From assembly GCA_029747015.1 (NCBI GenBank), contig JAKOGI010000003.1, forward strand, positions 3,408,001 to 3,472,000: DNA of 64,000 bases, in the 5' to 3' direction. The first letter of the stretch is position 1, and each line of letters starts with the position of its first letter. Below are positions 13,640 through 27,689 of the stretch, in pieces. The position numbers and the translations under genes are program-made. A model generated the notes under the pieces. That model ran no database searches. It worked only from the letters and a program-made list of their open reading frames with translations, and was not told where the DNA came from. This DNA is from Carnegiea gigantea (taxonomy: Eukaryota; Streptophyta; Magnoliopsida; Caryophyllales; Cactaceae).

Positions 13640-16600
13640 TTGTAACATCTACTAGAACTCCTCTCTTATTACAAAGCAGTACTTTTAAACCAGAAGGAAA
13701 TGAAACACATGACAGTGCAAGATAAAGTTGACCGTGGCTGAATACGGGTCTTGGAAGTTATACAGCAACTTTATTCAAAGTTTGCCCCTGACTTTTGTTG
13801 ATTGTCATTGCAAACGCTAGTTTTAGAGGGAACTGCCATCTTCTGAGCTGCAGATTTAGAAGATTTGATGGTGTTAAATCGATTATGGGTATTAGGATAG
13901 TGTCTTCAACTTTTGAGACGTATATTACTTTGGCCTCAATCACTCTATCACCCAGCTTACTGACAACCAAGCTAATACCATTGCACAACCCTATTGACTG
14001 ATTCAAATTTCTTAATAATATAACTGGCACACCGATTTTAAGATCTAAACAATGATTTGGCAATCTAGAAATCTTTAAGGAATGCAGTAATTCAGGGGGC
14101 TCCATGTCACTGAAAGGACCACAATCGTTAGCGTTTGAAAGACTATCACAACTCAAATAACTCTTCACATCTCTAGGAAGCATGTACAAATAATTGTGTT
14201 TATTTCATCGACATCATCATTTGTTGGTGCAAGAATCCCTCTTTCTCGAAGATATGACCAATCTTCACACTTAGTATCAAAATCAGGGTAAATTGATGTG
14301 ATCAAATTGTGCAAATCATTATCGTCATTTCGCATGAGGAATTCTTCGGGTATCTTAATTCAATTAGGCTCTCCATCATTTGAAATAGCAATTCCTTGCA
14401 CTTCACCATCTCCAACTTGAAATATCCATCGAGCAAATTCCTCTACAATGTGCATAGTCTCGTTGGGTTTATCTATTCGTTGCAGCCTCATGTTTATACA
14501 CAAGTGCAGAATATTGCATTCACTCTAGAATGTTGCTTGAAGGATCGTAACCGCAACGATAGATTCACGACTCCCATGTGTAATCACAGGAAATATCTAT
14601 CTAAAATCTCCCCCAAGAAGGACCAGTTTTTCACCAAAAGCATTTTAATTATCACATATGTCCTTGAGGTGATGATCAACGGTTTCAAATGCTAAATGAT
14701 TAATCATTGGTGCTTCATCCCACACAATCAATGTTGTTTTACGGATAAGATCCGGATATTTAGACCTCTTATCGAAGTAACAAACTGACGTCTCATCAGG
14801 TTGTCAGGGTATTTTAAACATTAAGTGGCCTGTTTTCCTTCCTGGTAACAGTAAAGAAGCAATTCCCAACGATGCTACGATAAGGACAATATGTTTGTCT
14901 CATCGGAACTTGGAGATTATAGTATTTCATAGATATGTCTTTCCCGTGCCTCCACTACCATTCATGAAGAATAACACCCATTCACCTCTATTATGAGTAT
15001 CGAATACTGATCTGTATGCATGATACTGATCTAAATTCAACCTCTTATAAAACTTTTAAATCTTGATGTTTCCAGAGTTGTATCATGATGCAACTTCATC
15101 AATAATAAGCCAATTTGTTGTATAAACTGCAGCTTCGATAGAAAGGAGTGGCATTGAAGGGAAATTTTGTAGCGATCGTCTATTTCTATTCAAGATACAT
15201 TCTATCTCAAGTAGGCCAAGATTCTGGAGTTCGGTAGATAGTAAATCCATATCCGGCATTCTTGTTTGCCATCGTACGGTATGTAGCAGGTCATCTGTTA
15301 GATGCGCCCAATGTGTATCCCATAACTTTACTCGATCAGCAATCTCGGAGAACATTAACATGAAACAAAACATATTTCGTAGTTGCACACCTGAAGCCCA
15401 GGTTGATGCTTCAGTCAAGGCAGCATGCCATTAACCATCATCATCAAGCAAACCCAGTGCCATGCATGCTGACTTAAATGTTGGGTGTAGGACACCATGT
15501 ATGGTACGAATATCCTCAAAAGAAGTTGCTCCACAAATCTTTGTAAGAAGCATTCTCAAGTAATATCGTTCACCACAGTTTGGATGTGCAAATGGAAGTC
15601 GACCAATTAAAGAACCTTTTTGATGGACCGTCCAGCTTCTAGAAGAATGATTCCATACCTATTGAATGGGGAAGTTCAGATACGTAGTCTGTCGAGCTTG
15701 TGGGTACGTCTTATTTGCTTCAAATCACATTGTTAATATTGTTTTCTGTGCTTCTGGCTCATTCGCAATACTAAAGAGGTCCTCTCTATTGCTAAACACA
15801 ACTAATTGTTCTCCAGGCAAATGGTATTAAAGTTTTTGGACATAAGGATATTGATGCTGCAAGCTGAACTCAAAAGTCTGCCAACATGACTCTACTGCAG
15901 ATACATAGTGACAATCCAAATACTCCTGAATTTCATCCCCTTCTCTATGTGGCCGAGATTGCTCACTGGCACGATGTGTTGTATTGCCTTCAATGACAAT
16001 AGTAGTACGACCATGTCCCTTATGTACATACTTATATAGGTATTTGATCACGCTATGGAAAGCTACGCGGTCGACGTTTATGTGAGTGTCATATTTTACA
16101 CATAGATCTCTATTGTATGGGACCACCCATTGGTTATCAATCTCTAGTCCATTCATGACCACTTGTTGGGGTGTGCATCACCTGTGGTATTGAGTGAAGC
16201 CATGCTCATCAAATATTGTTTGATTACAAAATCATTTTAGATAATATTTTGAACATTTCCTGTCAATCAAACATGATACACATAGGCCATGTATCATGAA
16301 TCGTGTGACAGTATCATATGCTAGAGGGTCCATAGCTTGATCAGGAATTTCGTTACTAATTAGCCTATCAACATCTTCTGAGCATGTGGACTTATCTTTC
16401 AATGCCACTGTTAAGAGAATATGAGCATGGGAAAGGCCACGCTTCTGAAATTCAACAACATATACTTCTGTAAAAGATAAAGTGGGGGTAATTAGTAGAT
16501 TAAATGGATTTGTAAGGTAAAATACTGTATTTTACAATGCCAAAAACTCACCAGCAATAACTGTTCTAAAGATCTTTTTCATCTTAAAATTATCAAGCAG

Positions 16601-18351
16601 TTGTCATAACTTAATTCTGAAAACTCAAGTTATTAGATCTGGTCTATCCTCTGATCGTTGGCCAGGTAATAGCTCGTTAATGATTGCAGGCCAACTTGTA
16701 TTACATGTGAATGTGACAAAGAAATCAGGAGGCCCCAACGCATGGCAAGTTGCAATTGCATCCTAATAATACTGCATCATATAACGTGGCCCTCCAGTGA
16801 AAGAAGATGGTGGAATATATCTCCATCCTATTGATTCTGCATTAACGTCACTTGTGTTAAGTGCATCCTGAATGTCACTGTACAACTCTGTCCACAGGCA
16901 ACCTTAATGGTTTTCAAACCATGTAAGCCTATATTGCTCAATTGCAGCCCATGCATCCACGTAGAATTGTTGGCCTAATAAACAACTCTGTTTAATAACT
17001 ATGGATTCACCTAGTTGGTCTTGGATGCGAAATGCATAAAATTCCCTCATTGATACCATTGACCTTGAGGTACTGGAGTTAGTCATTCTTGGGATGTCTG
17101 CATTACATCCATCGGTGCAGTATGGAAACAAAAGATGATAGTGTAAAGCCATGTATGATGGATGATGCTCATCCATCCTCTGTAAGGTTCCATCCCTTGT
17201 TTGAAGAATGACATCTCGTGGTCCAAAGTGCTCAGTTCCATCCCCAATTATTAGTCCCATGACCTCTTCTATAGTGGGTCTAATATATTGTTGGCCCTCT
17301 TTGGCCTAGATGATGCGAATTCGTAAATCAGAAACCTCGCCATGGTCACTTAACATGTCGCAAGCTCTTCTGAATATAGCGACATACGGATTAACTGAAT
17401 CCAACATTTGTTGCAACTCTTACATAATGTAAGATCTAATGCCAGAATAACCAAATGCCCTAAGTGCAGTCACTCGATTTAACATTTCATTGCTAGTGTC
17501 GTAAATGTACAACTGTGCAAATGATGGGTGTAATCCAGATCGAGGGAGCAAAGACCCAATTTTATGGTGGTTGCTACCATTTATTCGAAAAATATAAGGG
17601 CTTATACCATCATTGAAACTGTTGTCAATCCTTCCCGCCATGGAAATGAATGAGAACATAGAGTTGTAGATTCTAATATTATCAAGAAAATGTCAGTTTG
17701 ACAGTAGTGATTCAAGGAATGGAGGTGATGGTCGAAGTAAGGGCAAACTAACTTGTCTATTTTGGCAACACAAATTGAATCTTGGATTTGTGATACTACT
17801 ATTTGTAACCCTTTCCTCTATTCATATAATAGCTCTGCAATATAAATATGTAGCCGTTCGCAGCCCAAAGTCCCATCAGTTTAAGAATGAGTGCCTCTGA
17901 TGGGGACGTGTCTATCCTGCAATGGTATTAGCATGGTGCGCATATAACTTATGCTAAGCTGAGTTACATAAACGTATGAAGGTTTTAAGGGATTACCCAT
18001 TAGGGTGGATGAGATTGTCACGTGTTCTGTGGGCACAGGTCTTATAGAAGGAGCTATGTTGGATTGGAGATTATCATCATGACCACCTCGTTCATCTGAT
18101 TCTGGGAATAAATTTTGTGTATTTAGAAGGCGGTATTAAGTATATGGTAAAGATTAGAGCCTTAATAAGGGCACGATATTATATAATTCAGGGCCAACAT
18201 TACCAAGGTTGTCAATGATATGTGCTGAGATGGGATTTTGTTGTTCAGCTTGCAGCGCAAGATGCGTTGATTCCATTTGTTCCAAAAGCATCAACGTCGA
18301 CCTGACTTGGCGCGCCTCCCTTGCAAGCAAGCGACAACGGTGTGCTACCAC
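13640..18351 (-). pseudogene. Helitron Rep/helicase (RepHel), fragmented
   Basis: Pieces in family order on the - strand: a Helitron-like N-terminal domain with GSLLPRSGLHPSFAQLYIYD (17420-17659); LHYHLLFPYCTDG and the MREFYAFRIQDQ block (16904-17260); the HUH nuclease motif in EFQKRGLSHAHILL, with its HAH codons at 16421-16429; the two-tyrosine motif KYLYKYVHKG (about 16017-16050); the DEIQEYLDCHYVSAVESCW block (15827-16162); Walker A GSGGTGKT (about 14934-14959); Walker B DEAP (about 14708-14719); and the C-terminal helicase block FAMTINKSQGQTL (13758-14189). A stop at about 13755-13757 precedes LPRPVFSHGQLYLALS. Frames change and stops occur between blocks. The protein normally nicks and joins the element ends and unwinds DNA during rolling-circle transposition. 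At least one intron is visible. Confidence 0.85.
16469..16551 (-). other. Intron in the Helitron Rep domain (83 bp)
   Basis: In element orientation the donor is GTGAGT and the acceptor ends TTTTACAG. The acceptor leads directly into the YVVEFQKRGLSHAH reading frame of the HUH motif. The size and AT-richness suit a plant intron. Confidence 0.6.
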
Positions 18352-18540
18352 ATCATCTCGTTAATATGCCAACACTTGAATAATAATCGTCACCTAGCGT
18401 TTAATCTGGCATTTTTTTGTTGCAGTTGTCTTCGTGTCGTTGAAAATGATGATGATGGATCCATTCTTTTCATAGGAAACCATGCAAACACATAGGTAAA
18501 TCTTTCTTTCTATACCTTTGTGTGAAATAGATAAGATCGA

Positions 18541-19172
<632 letters not shown>

Positions 19173-19369
19173 AGATATATTTGTTTTTTTTCCATCATTT
19201 ATAGGTAGCCATGTATGTAAATGTACCTGGTACAGAATAAAAGGAAGGTTAGCTAAAGGCTCAAAAATGTATTATGTATTTATTTATGAGTAAAGGATTT
19301 AAGCGGCCAAATTCTAGAATACTCCATGTCTTAAAATCTCATTGGTAAGCAAAATAGTTGTATAACTTT

Positions 19370-19690
19370 TTCTGTCTCTTTCTCCTCTCAGTTACCATCT
19401 CGCTAGCCTCAAATACATGCTTTCCTCACCATTCTCTCCATTCTCTCTATGTCTCTAGAATACTCTCTCATCTCTCTCCTCTCAGAATCTCTCTATGCTC
19501 TCTCTCACCTAACTCGTCTCCATTCTCTCCATGCTCTCTATCTCTCTAGAACGCTCTCCCATCTCTTTCCTCTCAAAAGCCTCTCAGCTGTCGCATCTCC
19601 CTCCTATCAACAGCCTCTCATCGCTCTCCTCTCCGTCCTCTTTATGCTCTCTCTCATCTCCATTCTCTCTATGCTCTCTCTTAAAAGCCG
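19370..19690. repeat. CT-rich low-complexity block with internal duplication
   Basis: Pyrimidine-rich sequence of the TCTC/CTCTCT type. Two copies of a module of about 80-90 bases can be aligned: CCATTCTCTC-ATG-CTCTAGAA-CTCTC from about 19438 and again from about 19521. Open frames here are Leu/Ser-rich artefacts. It could be a promoter or 5' leader remnant, but no gene follows it. Confidence 0.6.
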
Positions 19691-19891
19691 GTTCTCTAGA
19701 AAACTACCACGGACATGAAACCTCTATGACCAAATGATGACATCTGGGTCGTCTACCACCTTCGCGCATCCACCTGAAAAATTCAACACCACGACGTTAT
19801 AGATCGGCCGAAGTGGAGTCCACCGGTACTACCCATGCAGCCAACGCGCCACTCGAGCAGTGGCGCATGAGGCTACGCGCCTCTGTTTTTG

Positions 19892-20405
19892 TGGCGGTGG
19901 TGTAATTTTCGGCGTGGTTTGGGCAAATCGGGGGTTTAGAAAAACGACGGAGGAAGAAGGCAATCAGCAGAGCCCCTCGTAGGCGGTGCATGTAGCACAT
20001 GTGCCACCCCTCCATTCTGGATCTGATAGTAGAGGTCTGTTTCTAACCATTTTGGACGTTTCTACCCTTCATTGTTCCGTTTTAAAGATTTTTTTGCATA
20101 TTCTGGGTTTGTTAATGGTGGTGTTGCTATTTTTGGCGTGGGTTAGGCAGATCGGGGTTTTGGAAAGGCAAAGGGGAAAGAAGGCAGTCAGCGGACGTCT
20201 TCGTTGGCGGCGTGTGTGGCATACGCACTACCCCTCCTACCCAGATCTGATGGTATAAGTTTGTTTCTAACCATTTTGGACGTATCTACCCTTCCTTTCA
20301 CTTTTTAAAATATTTTGTTGATATGTTGGGTTTGTTCATGGTGGTGGTGTAATTTCCGGCGTAGTCCGGGAAGATAAGGGGTTTGGAAAGACAAAGGAGG
20401 AGGAG
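19892..20405. repeat. GC-richer tandem repeat, 224-bp period, about 2.3 copies
   Basis: Anchors repeat with a constant offset. GGCGTGG/GGCGTA occurs at 19911, 20135 and 20358; TTCTAACCATTTTGGACGT occurs at 20041 and 20265. Other shared stretches include GGTGGTGT, ATCTGAT and GGGTTTGTT. The block is clearly richer in GC than its surroundings and carries no convincing open frame. Its origin is not recognised. Confidence 0.7.
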
Positions 20406-20699
20406 ACTATCTTAATATCAAGGGCACTAAGGTGAGCATCTGACAGACAAGGCTACATTCAATGCCTGAGTGGGATCTTATTTGGGGTTGTTTGATTTAG
20501 AGTTTTCTTGGATTTCTGTGTTCTAACAGCCATTTTGTTGGGTTCTGCAGGCCGTGAAGGATGCATTTGAGGAGACTTAGAAGAAAAGGGAGAAGATGTA
20601 CTTCTCTAGATTTCTTTGCGAACTATCTTGATGAATTTGTACAAATATGTGTTAAATCAAACAAACTTCAAACCAGTCGACCTTAAAACTTACTACTTT
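20406..20699 (+). other. Short unassigned segment with an exon-like stretch
   Basis: The segment between the 224-bp repeat and the long array has a TTCTGCAG acceptor-like site at 20543-20550, followed by a frame reading AVKDAFEE before a TAG. The stretch has coding-like composition but no recognised family. It may be a captured exon fragment; the evidence is weak. Confidence 0.25.
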
Positions 20700-22520
20700 A
20701 AAGTTTGAGGTTTATCCTTAAGTATTTTTTGTGAAATGTGAAAAATTCCTTCTTTTATTTAATGGTTGTGAGTAGATTATGTGAATTGGGAAAAATTCAT
20801 TCATTCAGTGTCTAGTTACAATGTAAAAAATATAATTGTAATTTTCAGAGTTAAATTAGGAATATTGAATTAGTTGATATGTATGCTTCCAAATTATGTG
20901 TTTTATGTGCTTGTGGTAAATAGATTGTATGAACTGAAAATTCTGTGATTGTTTCATGTATTTAATTAATTATTTCAATGTGTTGAGATTTTCATTTTCA
21001 GAGGTTAATGAAGGCGATATAATTAGTTAATTTGTATGCTTCAAAGATAAAAGGAACTGAACTGAAATGAACTTTCTTCTATTTTGTGAAAATGCTTTCT
21101 TTTATTTAATAGTTGTGAGTAGATTATCTGAACTAGAAAACATCCATTCATTCAATGCCTAGGTAAACTGTAAAAAATATAATGATTATTTTCAGAGTTA
21201 AATTAGGAATATTGAATTAGTTGATATATATGCTTTCAAATTATGTGGTTTATGTCCTTGTGGTAAACAAAGAAAATTTTACCCTGTTTAATTTGTTTGC
21301 CTTCAAAGAAAAAGAGAACGCTTTCAACTGTTCCCTTGTGTTACTTATATCAAGTGTGGAGATTTTGTATGCTTATAATTTTGAGATGTACTTATATCAA
21401 CTGTTATATTATATCACCCGTTATATTTGTATGCTGATCATTTTGAGATGTAGTGGACAAATTATTTGATATCACTGTGAGAATTCTTTCATTTTTTAAT
21501 TGTGTTGAGTAGTTTTCTATACTTTCAACCATTATATTATATCACATGTTTCATTTTTAGAGGTTAATGAAGAAATTTAATTAGTTAAGTTGTATGCTTC
21601 AAAAATAAAATGAAAAGTATTCACTTTATTATCTGGTAATAAACACATAATATCAACTGTTAGATATGTATTATACATTTTGATAATATTTATTTTTTTG
21701 GGGGGGGGGAGGGGCTGCTAATAATTTTGAGATGCAATTATATCAACCGTCATCTTATATCAACTGTTATATTTTTATACTTATAATTTTGAGATGTACT
21801 AGGCAAATTATTTGATATTAGTGTGAGAATTGTTATATTTTTTAATTGTGGTGAGTGGGTTATCTCCAATGAGAAATTTCTTCCATTTAGTTTCTAGTTT
21901 AACCATAAAAAAATATAATAATAATCTAAAGAGGTAAATTAAGAATATTGAGTTAGTAGTTTTGTAAGCTTCCAAATTTAATTAGTTAATTTGTATGCTT
22001 CACAAATAAAATAAAAAGTATTTTGTTTATTATCTCGTGGTAAATAGATGATATCAAATGTTATATTTGCAGTATACATTTTTATTATCAAAATGTCTTT
22101 CATATGTGAAATTTAGAATATTGAAAAAATAAATTTCATTTTTAGAGGTTAAGTAAGACAATTAATTAGTTAAGTTGTATGCTTCAAAAATAAAATGAAA
22201 AGTTTTTACTTTATTATCTGGTGATAAACATATGATATCAACTGTTAGGTATGTATTATACATTTTGATAATCTGAAGTTCCTTCATTGGGGGAGGAGGG
22301 AGGGGACTGCTAGTAATTTTGAGATGTAGTTATATCAACCGTTATATTTGTATGCTTATCATTTGGAGGTGTACTGGGTAAATTATTCGACATCAGTGTG
22401 AGAATTGTTTCAATTTTTAATTGTGGTGAGTAGTTTATCTCAACTAAGAAAATTTATCCATTTAGTTTCTGGTTTAACGATGAAAAATATAATAATAATC
22501 TTCAGAGGAAATTAAGAATA

Positions 22521-23177
22521 CTAGTGTTATATCCCTTGCTATGCAAGGACTTGAGTTAATTTTGTTATTAAACAATAATTAAAATATATTAATTTATTAA
22601 AATAAGTTAAATTTTGTATGATAGGATAACTATTATGCTATCGTAATCGTTCATAGAAACACAGGTTTTCTCTTGTTTTCAATTACATCACTTAAAATTA
22701 TATTTTTTTAATATTAAAACTATTTATTTAATTAGGTTAAGTTTTAGCCTTTAATATGCAAGTCATAATCTTGTCATTTGATGCATTATATATTTTTTTC
22801 AATATGATTTAGTTACGAATATGTTACTATTCTACTAATTATTGCATAAATTATTCATTAAGTGGTTTCATTAAGTGATCAATTCTTTTAATTTAATATA
22901 GCATTGTGTTAAATTAGCTTTACTCTTGTGTGGCTATTCAAATGCCTATGTAGTTAGATTTTGTAAAATTAAATTTCATTCGCAAAGTAATAACATATAT
23001 AATAACATATAATGAATCCTAGTTTTTTTTGTCTTTTGAAGGTTAATAAATCCTAGTTAATAACATTAATATTAATTAATATGAGTGAACTAATATCCAC
23101 CAATTAGAACTTGCCAATTCATTGTTTTATGCCACATTAGCTTGCCACATGTCATTCATACATGATTTGTATCCGAC

Positions 23178-23252
<75 letters not shown>
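22521..23252 (-). mobile_element. Non-autonomous Helitron, 732 bp, inserted in the tandem array
   Basis: In element orientation it begins TC followed by a long AT repeat (plus-strand right end 23252) and ends CTAG (22521-22524). A perfect 6-bp stem, CCTTGC-TAT-GCAAGG on the plus strand at 22534-22548, lies 9 bases inside the end, matching the Helitron 3' hairpin. The flanks are ATTAAGAATA on the left and TTGAGTTAGTAG on the right. Other units of the array read straight through as AAGAATATTGAGTTAG, so insertion was precisely between A and T without duplication, as Helitrons do. No coding sequence is present. Confidence 0.88.
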
Positions 23253-23253
<1 letters not shown>

Positions 23254-24428
23254 TGAGTTAGTAGTTTTGTATGCCTTCAACCATTATATTATATCACATG
23301 TTTCATTTTTAGAGGTTAATAAAGACAATTAATTAGTTAATATGTATGCTTCAAAAATAAAATAAAAAGTATTTACTTTATTATCTGGTGATAAACACAT
23401 GATATCAACTGTTACATATGTGTTCTACATTTTAATAATCTAACTTTTTTTGGGGGGGGAGGGGCTGCTAATAATTTTGAGATGTAGTTATATCAACCGT
23501 TATATTATATCAACTGTTATATTTGTATGCTTGTAATTTTGAGATGTACTGAACAAATTATTTGATATTAGTATGAGAATTGTTTCATTTTTTAATTGTG
23601 GTGAGTAGGTCATCTCAAATGAGAAAGCTCTTCCACTTAGTTTCTAGTTTAACCATAAAAAATATAATAATAATCTAAAGAGGTAGATTAAGAATATTGA
23701 GTTAGTAGTTTTGTAAGCTTCCAAATTTAATTAGTTAAATTCTATGCTTCACAAATAAAATGAAAAGTATTTCGTTTATTATCTCATGGTAAATAGATGA
23801 TATCAAATGTTATATTTGTAGTATACATTTTGATCATCAAAATGTATTTCATTTGTGAAATTTAGAACATTGAAAAAATAAATTTTATTTTTAGAGGTTA
23901 ATGAAGACAATTAATTAGTTAAGTTGTACGCTTCAAAAATAAAATGAAAAGTATTTACTTTATCGTCTAGTGATAAACACATGATATCAACTGTTAGATA
24001 TGCGTTATACATTTTGATAATATGAAGTTCTTTTATTGGAGGAGGAGGGAGGGGGCTGCTAGTAATTTTGAGATGTCGTCATATCAACCGTTATATTATA
24101 TCTACCGATATATTTGTATGCTTATCATTTGGAGATGTGCTGGGCAAATTATTCGATATTAGTATGAGAATTGTTTCAATTTTTAATTGTGTGAGTAGAA
24201 TATCTCAACTGAGAAAATTCATCCATTTAGTTTCTAGTTTAACGATGAAAAATATAATAATAATTTTTAGAGGAAATTAAGAATATTGAGTTAGTAGTTT
24301 TGTATGCTTTCAACCATTATATTGTATCACCTGTTTGACTTTTAGATGTTAATGAAGACAATTAATTAGTTAAGTTGTATGCTTCAAAAAAAAAATAAAA
24401 ATATTTACTTTATTATCTGGTGATAAGC

Positions 24429-26246
24429 TGTTGGGATATTTTAAGTGATGAACAAAAAGCCACAAGCGTATAACTTTCGCTGTAGTACTTAAGGGCCGTA
24501 TCCGCGGGGACGATGGAAGAGATTTAGGTTATTGAAATTTCTAGAACTAACATTACCTAAACCTAAGGAGATACTTGATTTAGAAAATTTCAACTAAGCA
24601 ATTAATAGGACCTCAACTAAAGAAATAAGCTAATAACAAGGAGAACTTGAAGAAATAACCATTATTAAACCTAAGTAATCAAACCAAGCTACTAAAGATA
24701 TTCAACCAACCAAATCAAACCAACCATTCGAACAATCAAAACCATTCAAAACCTAAGTAATCAACAAAACCATTCGAACTAAATCAACTTAACTACTCAA
24801 ATCAACTGATCAACCAACTACTAAATCAACTGATTCAACTTAACTAAATTCAGATTATTATTCAATCAACCAAACAAACCATCATCATCATTCAACATTA
24901 ATGAAGCTATCCCACGAGATCAAAATCAGAACCATCAACAACCAACTATATCATTCAAGCAACCTAAGCAAACCATTCAAATTAACCACTCAAACCATTC
25001 ACCATTCAGTCAGCACCATTCCAACAGCCACACCAACATTCGAATCATCACAGAACCATCATATTCTATCCACGAAATCAAAACCATAATATCAACAAAA
25101 CTAAAACCAACCATTAATCATACCTAATAATCGAACCTATGCAACTGATAATAATAACAACCCAACCCAACTCAAACCAAGCTAATCAACCGTATCAATC
25201 AATAGCCCAGATTAAGCTACTTGTTTTTCAACAAGGCATTGAAGCAATTAAAAGAGAAGTAGAGGAGCAGAGAGCAAACCAATACCGATTGAATGCACCC
25301 AAGATTCGGCACAAGGGAGAAGATTAGCCATAGCCAATGCCAACCAGACCAACCCTAGCCTCATCTCTCACCGTTAAACACCAGAGCCAACATTTGACCA
25401 CAAACTGAGCAGGGGAGGGGGAGGAACGGAAAAAACACTTGACTATCCTTGGCCAAAATCACTACAATAGCAACGTAATTCGTACATATCAACTGGAATT
25501 CGACAAAATCGGCATTCAATTACATCAAAATCGAAACCCACAACTAACTAACAACTAACCATAACCCTAGAAATTGAAATGAAATGCGTCTGAATTTGAG
25601 GAAACAAAATTATCAAAATTAAACTAACTAAAACCTAAGATTGTCTAACCTCTAAACTAGAGCTTGCCCTTGCAATTTATACCCGTGCTTCCTTCATTCT
25701 TCACCGTTCGATTAGAGACGCATGGGCAGAGATTACAAGGCTTTTGTGGCATTCATTGCGTGAAATGCGGGTGGATGAGGACGGGGTGATGTGCTGGCTT
25801 ATTTGATGGTTGAAGACGATGAGCCGTTGAAGAGAGAGAGAAAGGAGGCGATGAGGAAGATGGAGAATGGCAGAAGCAGGGGATGTATCGGGTCTCTGGG
25901 TTTGGGCCCGAAGTCAAGAGGGAGGAGAGAGAAGGTGAATATTAAGAAGGGGGTATTAAGATGAGGTCACGTGCCTCGCACGCCTGGGGGGAGAAATTGG
26001 GCTTTTTTTCCTTCCTTTTTTTAAATTTTCAATTGGCTAAAATAGGAACTGGGCCCAGTAATCCAGATTAGCTTGAGTCAAGTCTGCCCATATCCAGCAT
26101 TTTTTTGTATTTTTTGCATTTTTTCCATAATTATTCAAAACCTACAAAACAAAATAAAATCAAATAAGAATCTAAAAATAATAATTATAACAAGCATAAA
26201 ATAGGTATAAAAGTACCATGAAAATGACACATTTTTAGTACGAAGA
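24429..26246 (-). repeat. 3' LTR of the 10.9-kb gypsy element (left on the plus strand)
   Basis: The plus strand starts TGTTGGGATATT and runs to CGAAGA at 26241-26246, which aligns with CGAACA at the outer end of the other LTR, so the terminal CA is mutated here. The adjoining CCCCTACACC (26251-26260) is the complement of a G-rich polypurine tract. The LTR holds a long A/C-rich stretch (about 24690-25190) and a telomere-like ACCCTAG (25563-25571) shared with its partner. Confidence 0.85.
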
Positions 26247-27689
26247 AATACCCCTACACCAAGATTTTGCTCATCCTCAAGTAAAATAAACTAAACTAAC
26301 TAAAAGAAAATGAAAACTAAGAGAAGAAAATCCTAATTCACGGTCGTAGGAATCACGGTTGTATTTAACATATGCAACAAGCCCTTTAAACTCCTCGGTC
26401 TCCCAAGTGGATGAGTGAGGTCTCGTGAGGGTTTTCAGCTGAAGTACCCAAAAAAATTATTTCAAAAATAAAAGAAAATCCTTTTGGTTTTTCTCAAAAT
26501 TAATATGTACAAAATTAGGGAAAGATATGCACACGTTCTAATCAACTAAATCGCCCATGTAACCAAGTTATTGACCTGCATATACACAGAACGTACCTCA
26601 AAGCCCTCTACCTCATAAATGACATCAGGGCACTAATTTTTTACCCCACTTGAACATCAAGATTTTGAATCCATTCCGGTGCTCGTGTGCAAGTGTATCA
26701 TCATCCCAAAGTTTAGATTTATCAGAATTAGACTCAATCCTACTTGACTGATACAAGTACATTATTATCATACTGACTTTGGAAGCAAGCTTTCTCAGTA
26801 GCAATATTACCTCAAAGAATAACACCCAGTAGCACGTGCCTATAAGGGATACTTATCATTCCAAATTTTATTTCATTTCTCTTTTTCTTTCCTTTATTTA
26901 TTCATAATACACTTTTTTTTAATTTTTCTCAGAGTAATCGTGTCACAAGCTAATGGGAGAATCATACATAGTAGCCTGAGTCCGAAAGACAATAATAAAG
27001 GAATAAACAAGGATTAGACTACACAATCTATACTGAACATTAGAGTTAGAACTGGGGCTTAGAATGTCACATTGAGGTTGGAGACTTCTTATGCACATCT
27101 TACTTATATACAAGCTAATAACCAAAGTACAGGGGATTCAAGCTAATTAAACAGAGTACGAACATTCCCAAAAACAAAACCAAAATCTTTTTGGATTTTT
27201 TTGAAAAATTTTCAAGGAAAAATACATACACATGGGTACCCCACCTCCACACCAAAACTTTACAATGTCCTCATTGGGAGTGGAATAGACACCAAAAGCC
27301 CAAAAGAACAACCTAAAAAGTAAATATGTGTTCAAAAACTAGACTCAAAAACAAAACAACAATAATAGGGAAAGAAAGACAGTCAACTATACAAAAGAAA
27401 CTGGAATAAAACAAAGAAAGAAGCAAAGAGAGAAAGAAGGAGAGAGAAGAGAAGAAGTTTCTAGCAAACCAGGTCGAGTGCTAAGCACACCCAAGCTACT
27501 TCAGATCTCAGTCACTGATCATGGCTAGATTTATGGAGTATCAGACACTCCACATCTTCTTGACTCGGCAGCTCCAGAAATGGTTTCAAACGCTGGCCAT
27601 TCACTTTTGAAGGTGACACCAGTCTGAGGATCCTAAATTTTGACTATACCATAGGAAAAAATATGTGAGACAATATAAGGGCCCGTCCA
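26247..27689 (-). other. 3' non-coding internal region of the gypsy element
   Basis: Between the integrase end and the 3' LTR no supportable frame exists. An A/G-rich plus-strand stretch lies at 27345-27460, so the element strand is pyrimidine-rich there. The polypurine tract sits at the LTR edge (complement of 26247-26262). No env-like gene is visible. Confidence 0.5.

Larger units (their letters stand above)
10769..18500 (-). mobile_element. Decayed autonomous Helitron (Rep/helicase plus RPA-like gene)
   Basis: On the - strand a Rep/helicase relic (18351 to about 13640) is followed by an RPA70-like relic (about 13480 to 11276), the gene order known for plant autonomous Helitrons. A candidate 3' terminus is CTAG at 10769-10772, preceded (in element orientation) by a 7-bp stem with one mismatch and a 6-nt loop (10782-10801); the neighbouring host base is T in that orientation, as expected. 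The 5' end is not resolved. It should lie right of 18351 and may be buried in the AT microsatellite, which would suit a TC-plus-AT-rich 5' terminus. The outer coordinates are estimates; the coding content is secure. Confidence 0.65.

Noticed and set aside
19358..19737. Leu/Ser-rich frames in the CT-rich block
   Set aside because: Low-complexity translation; overlapping frames in all phases look alike.
24901..25089. 62-codon frame conserved in both LTRs of the gypsy element (also at 33994-34182)
   Set aside because: Conservation follows from LTR identity; the low-complexity A/C-rich sequence yields Ser/Thr/His/Asn-rich peptide without motifs.
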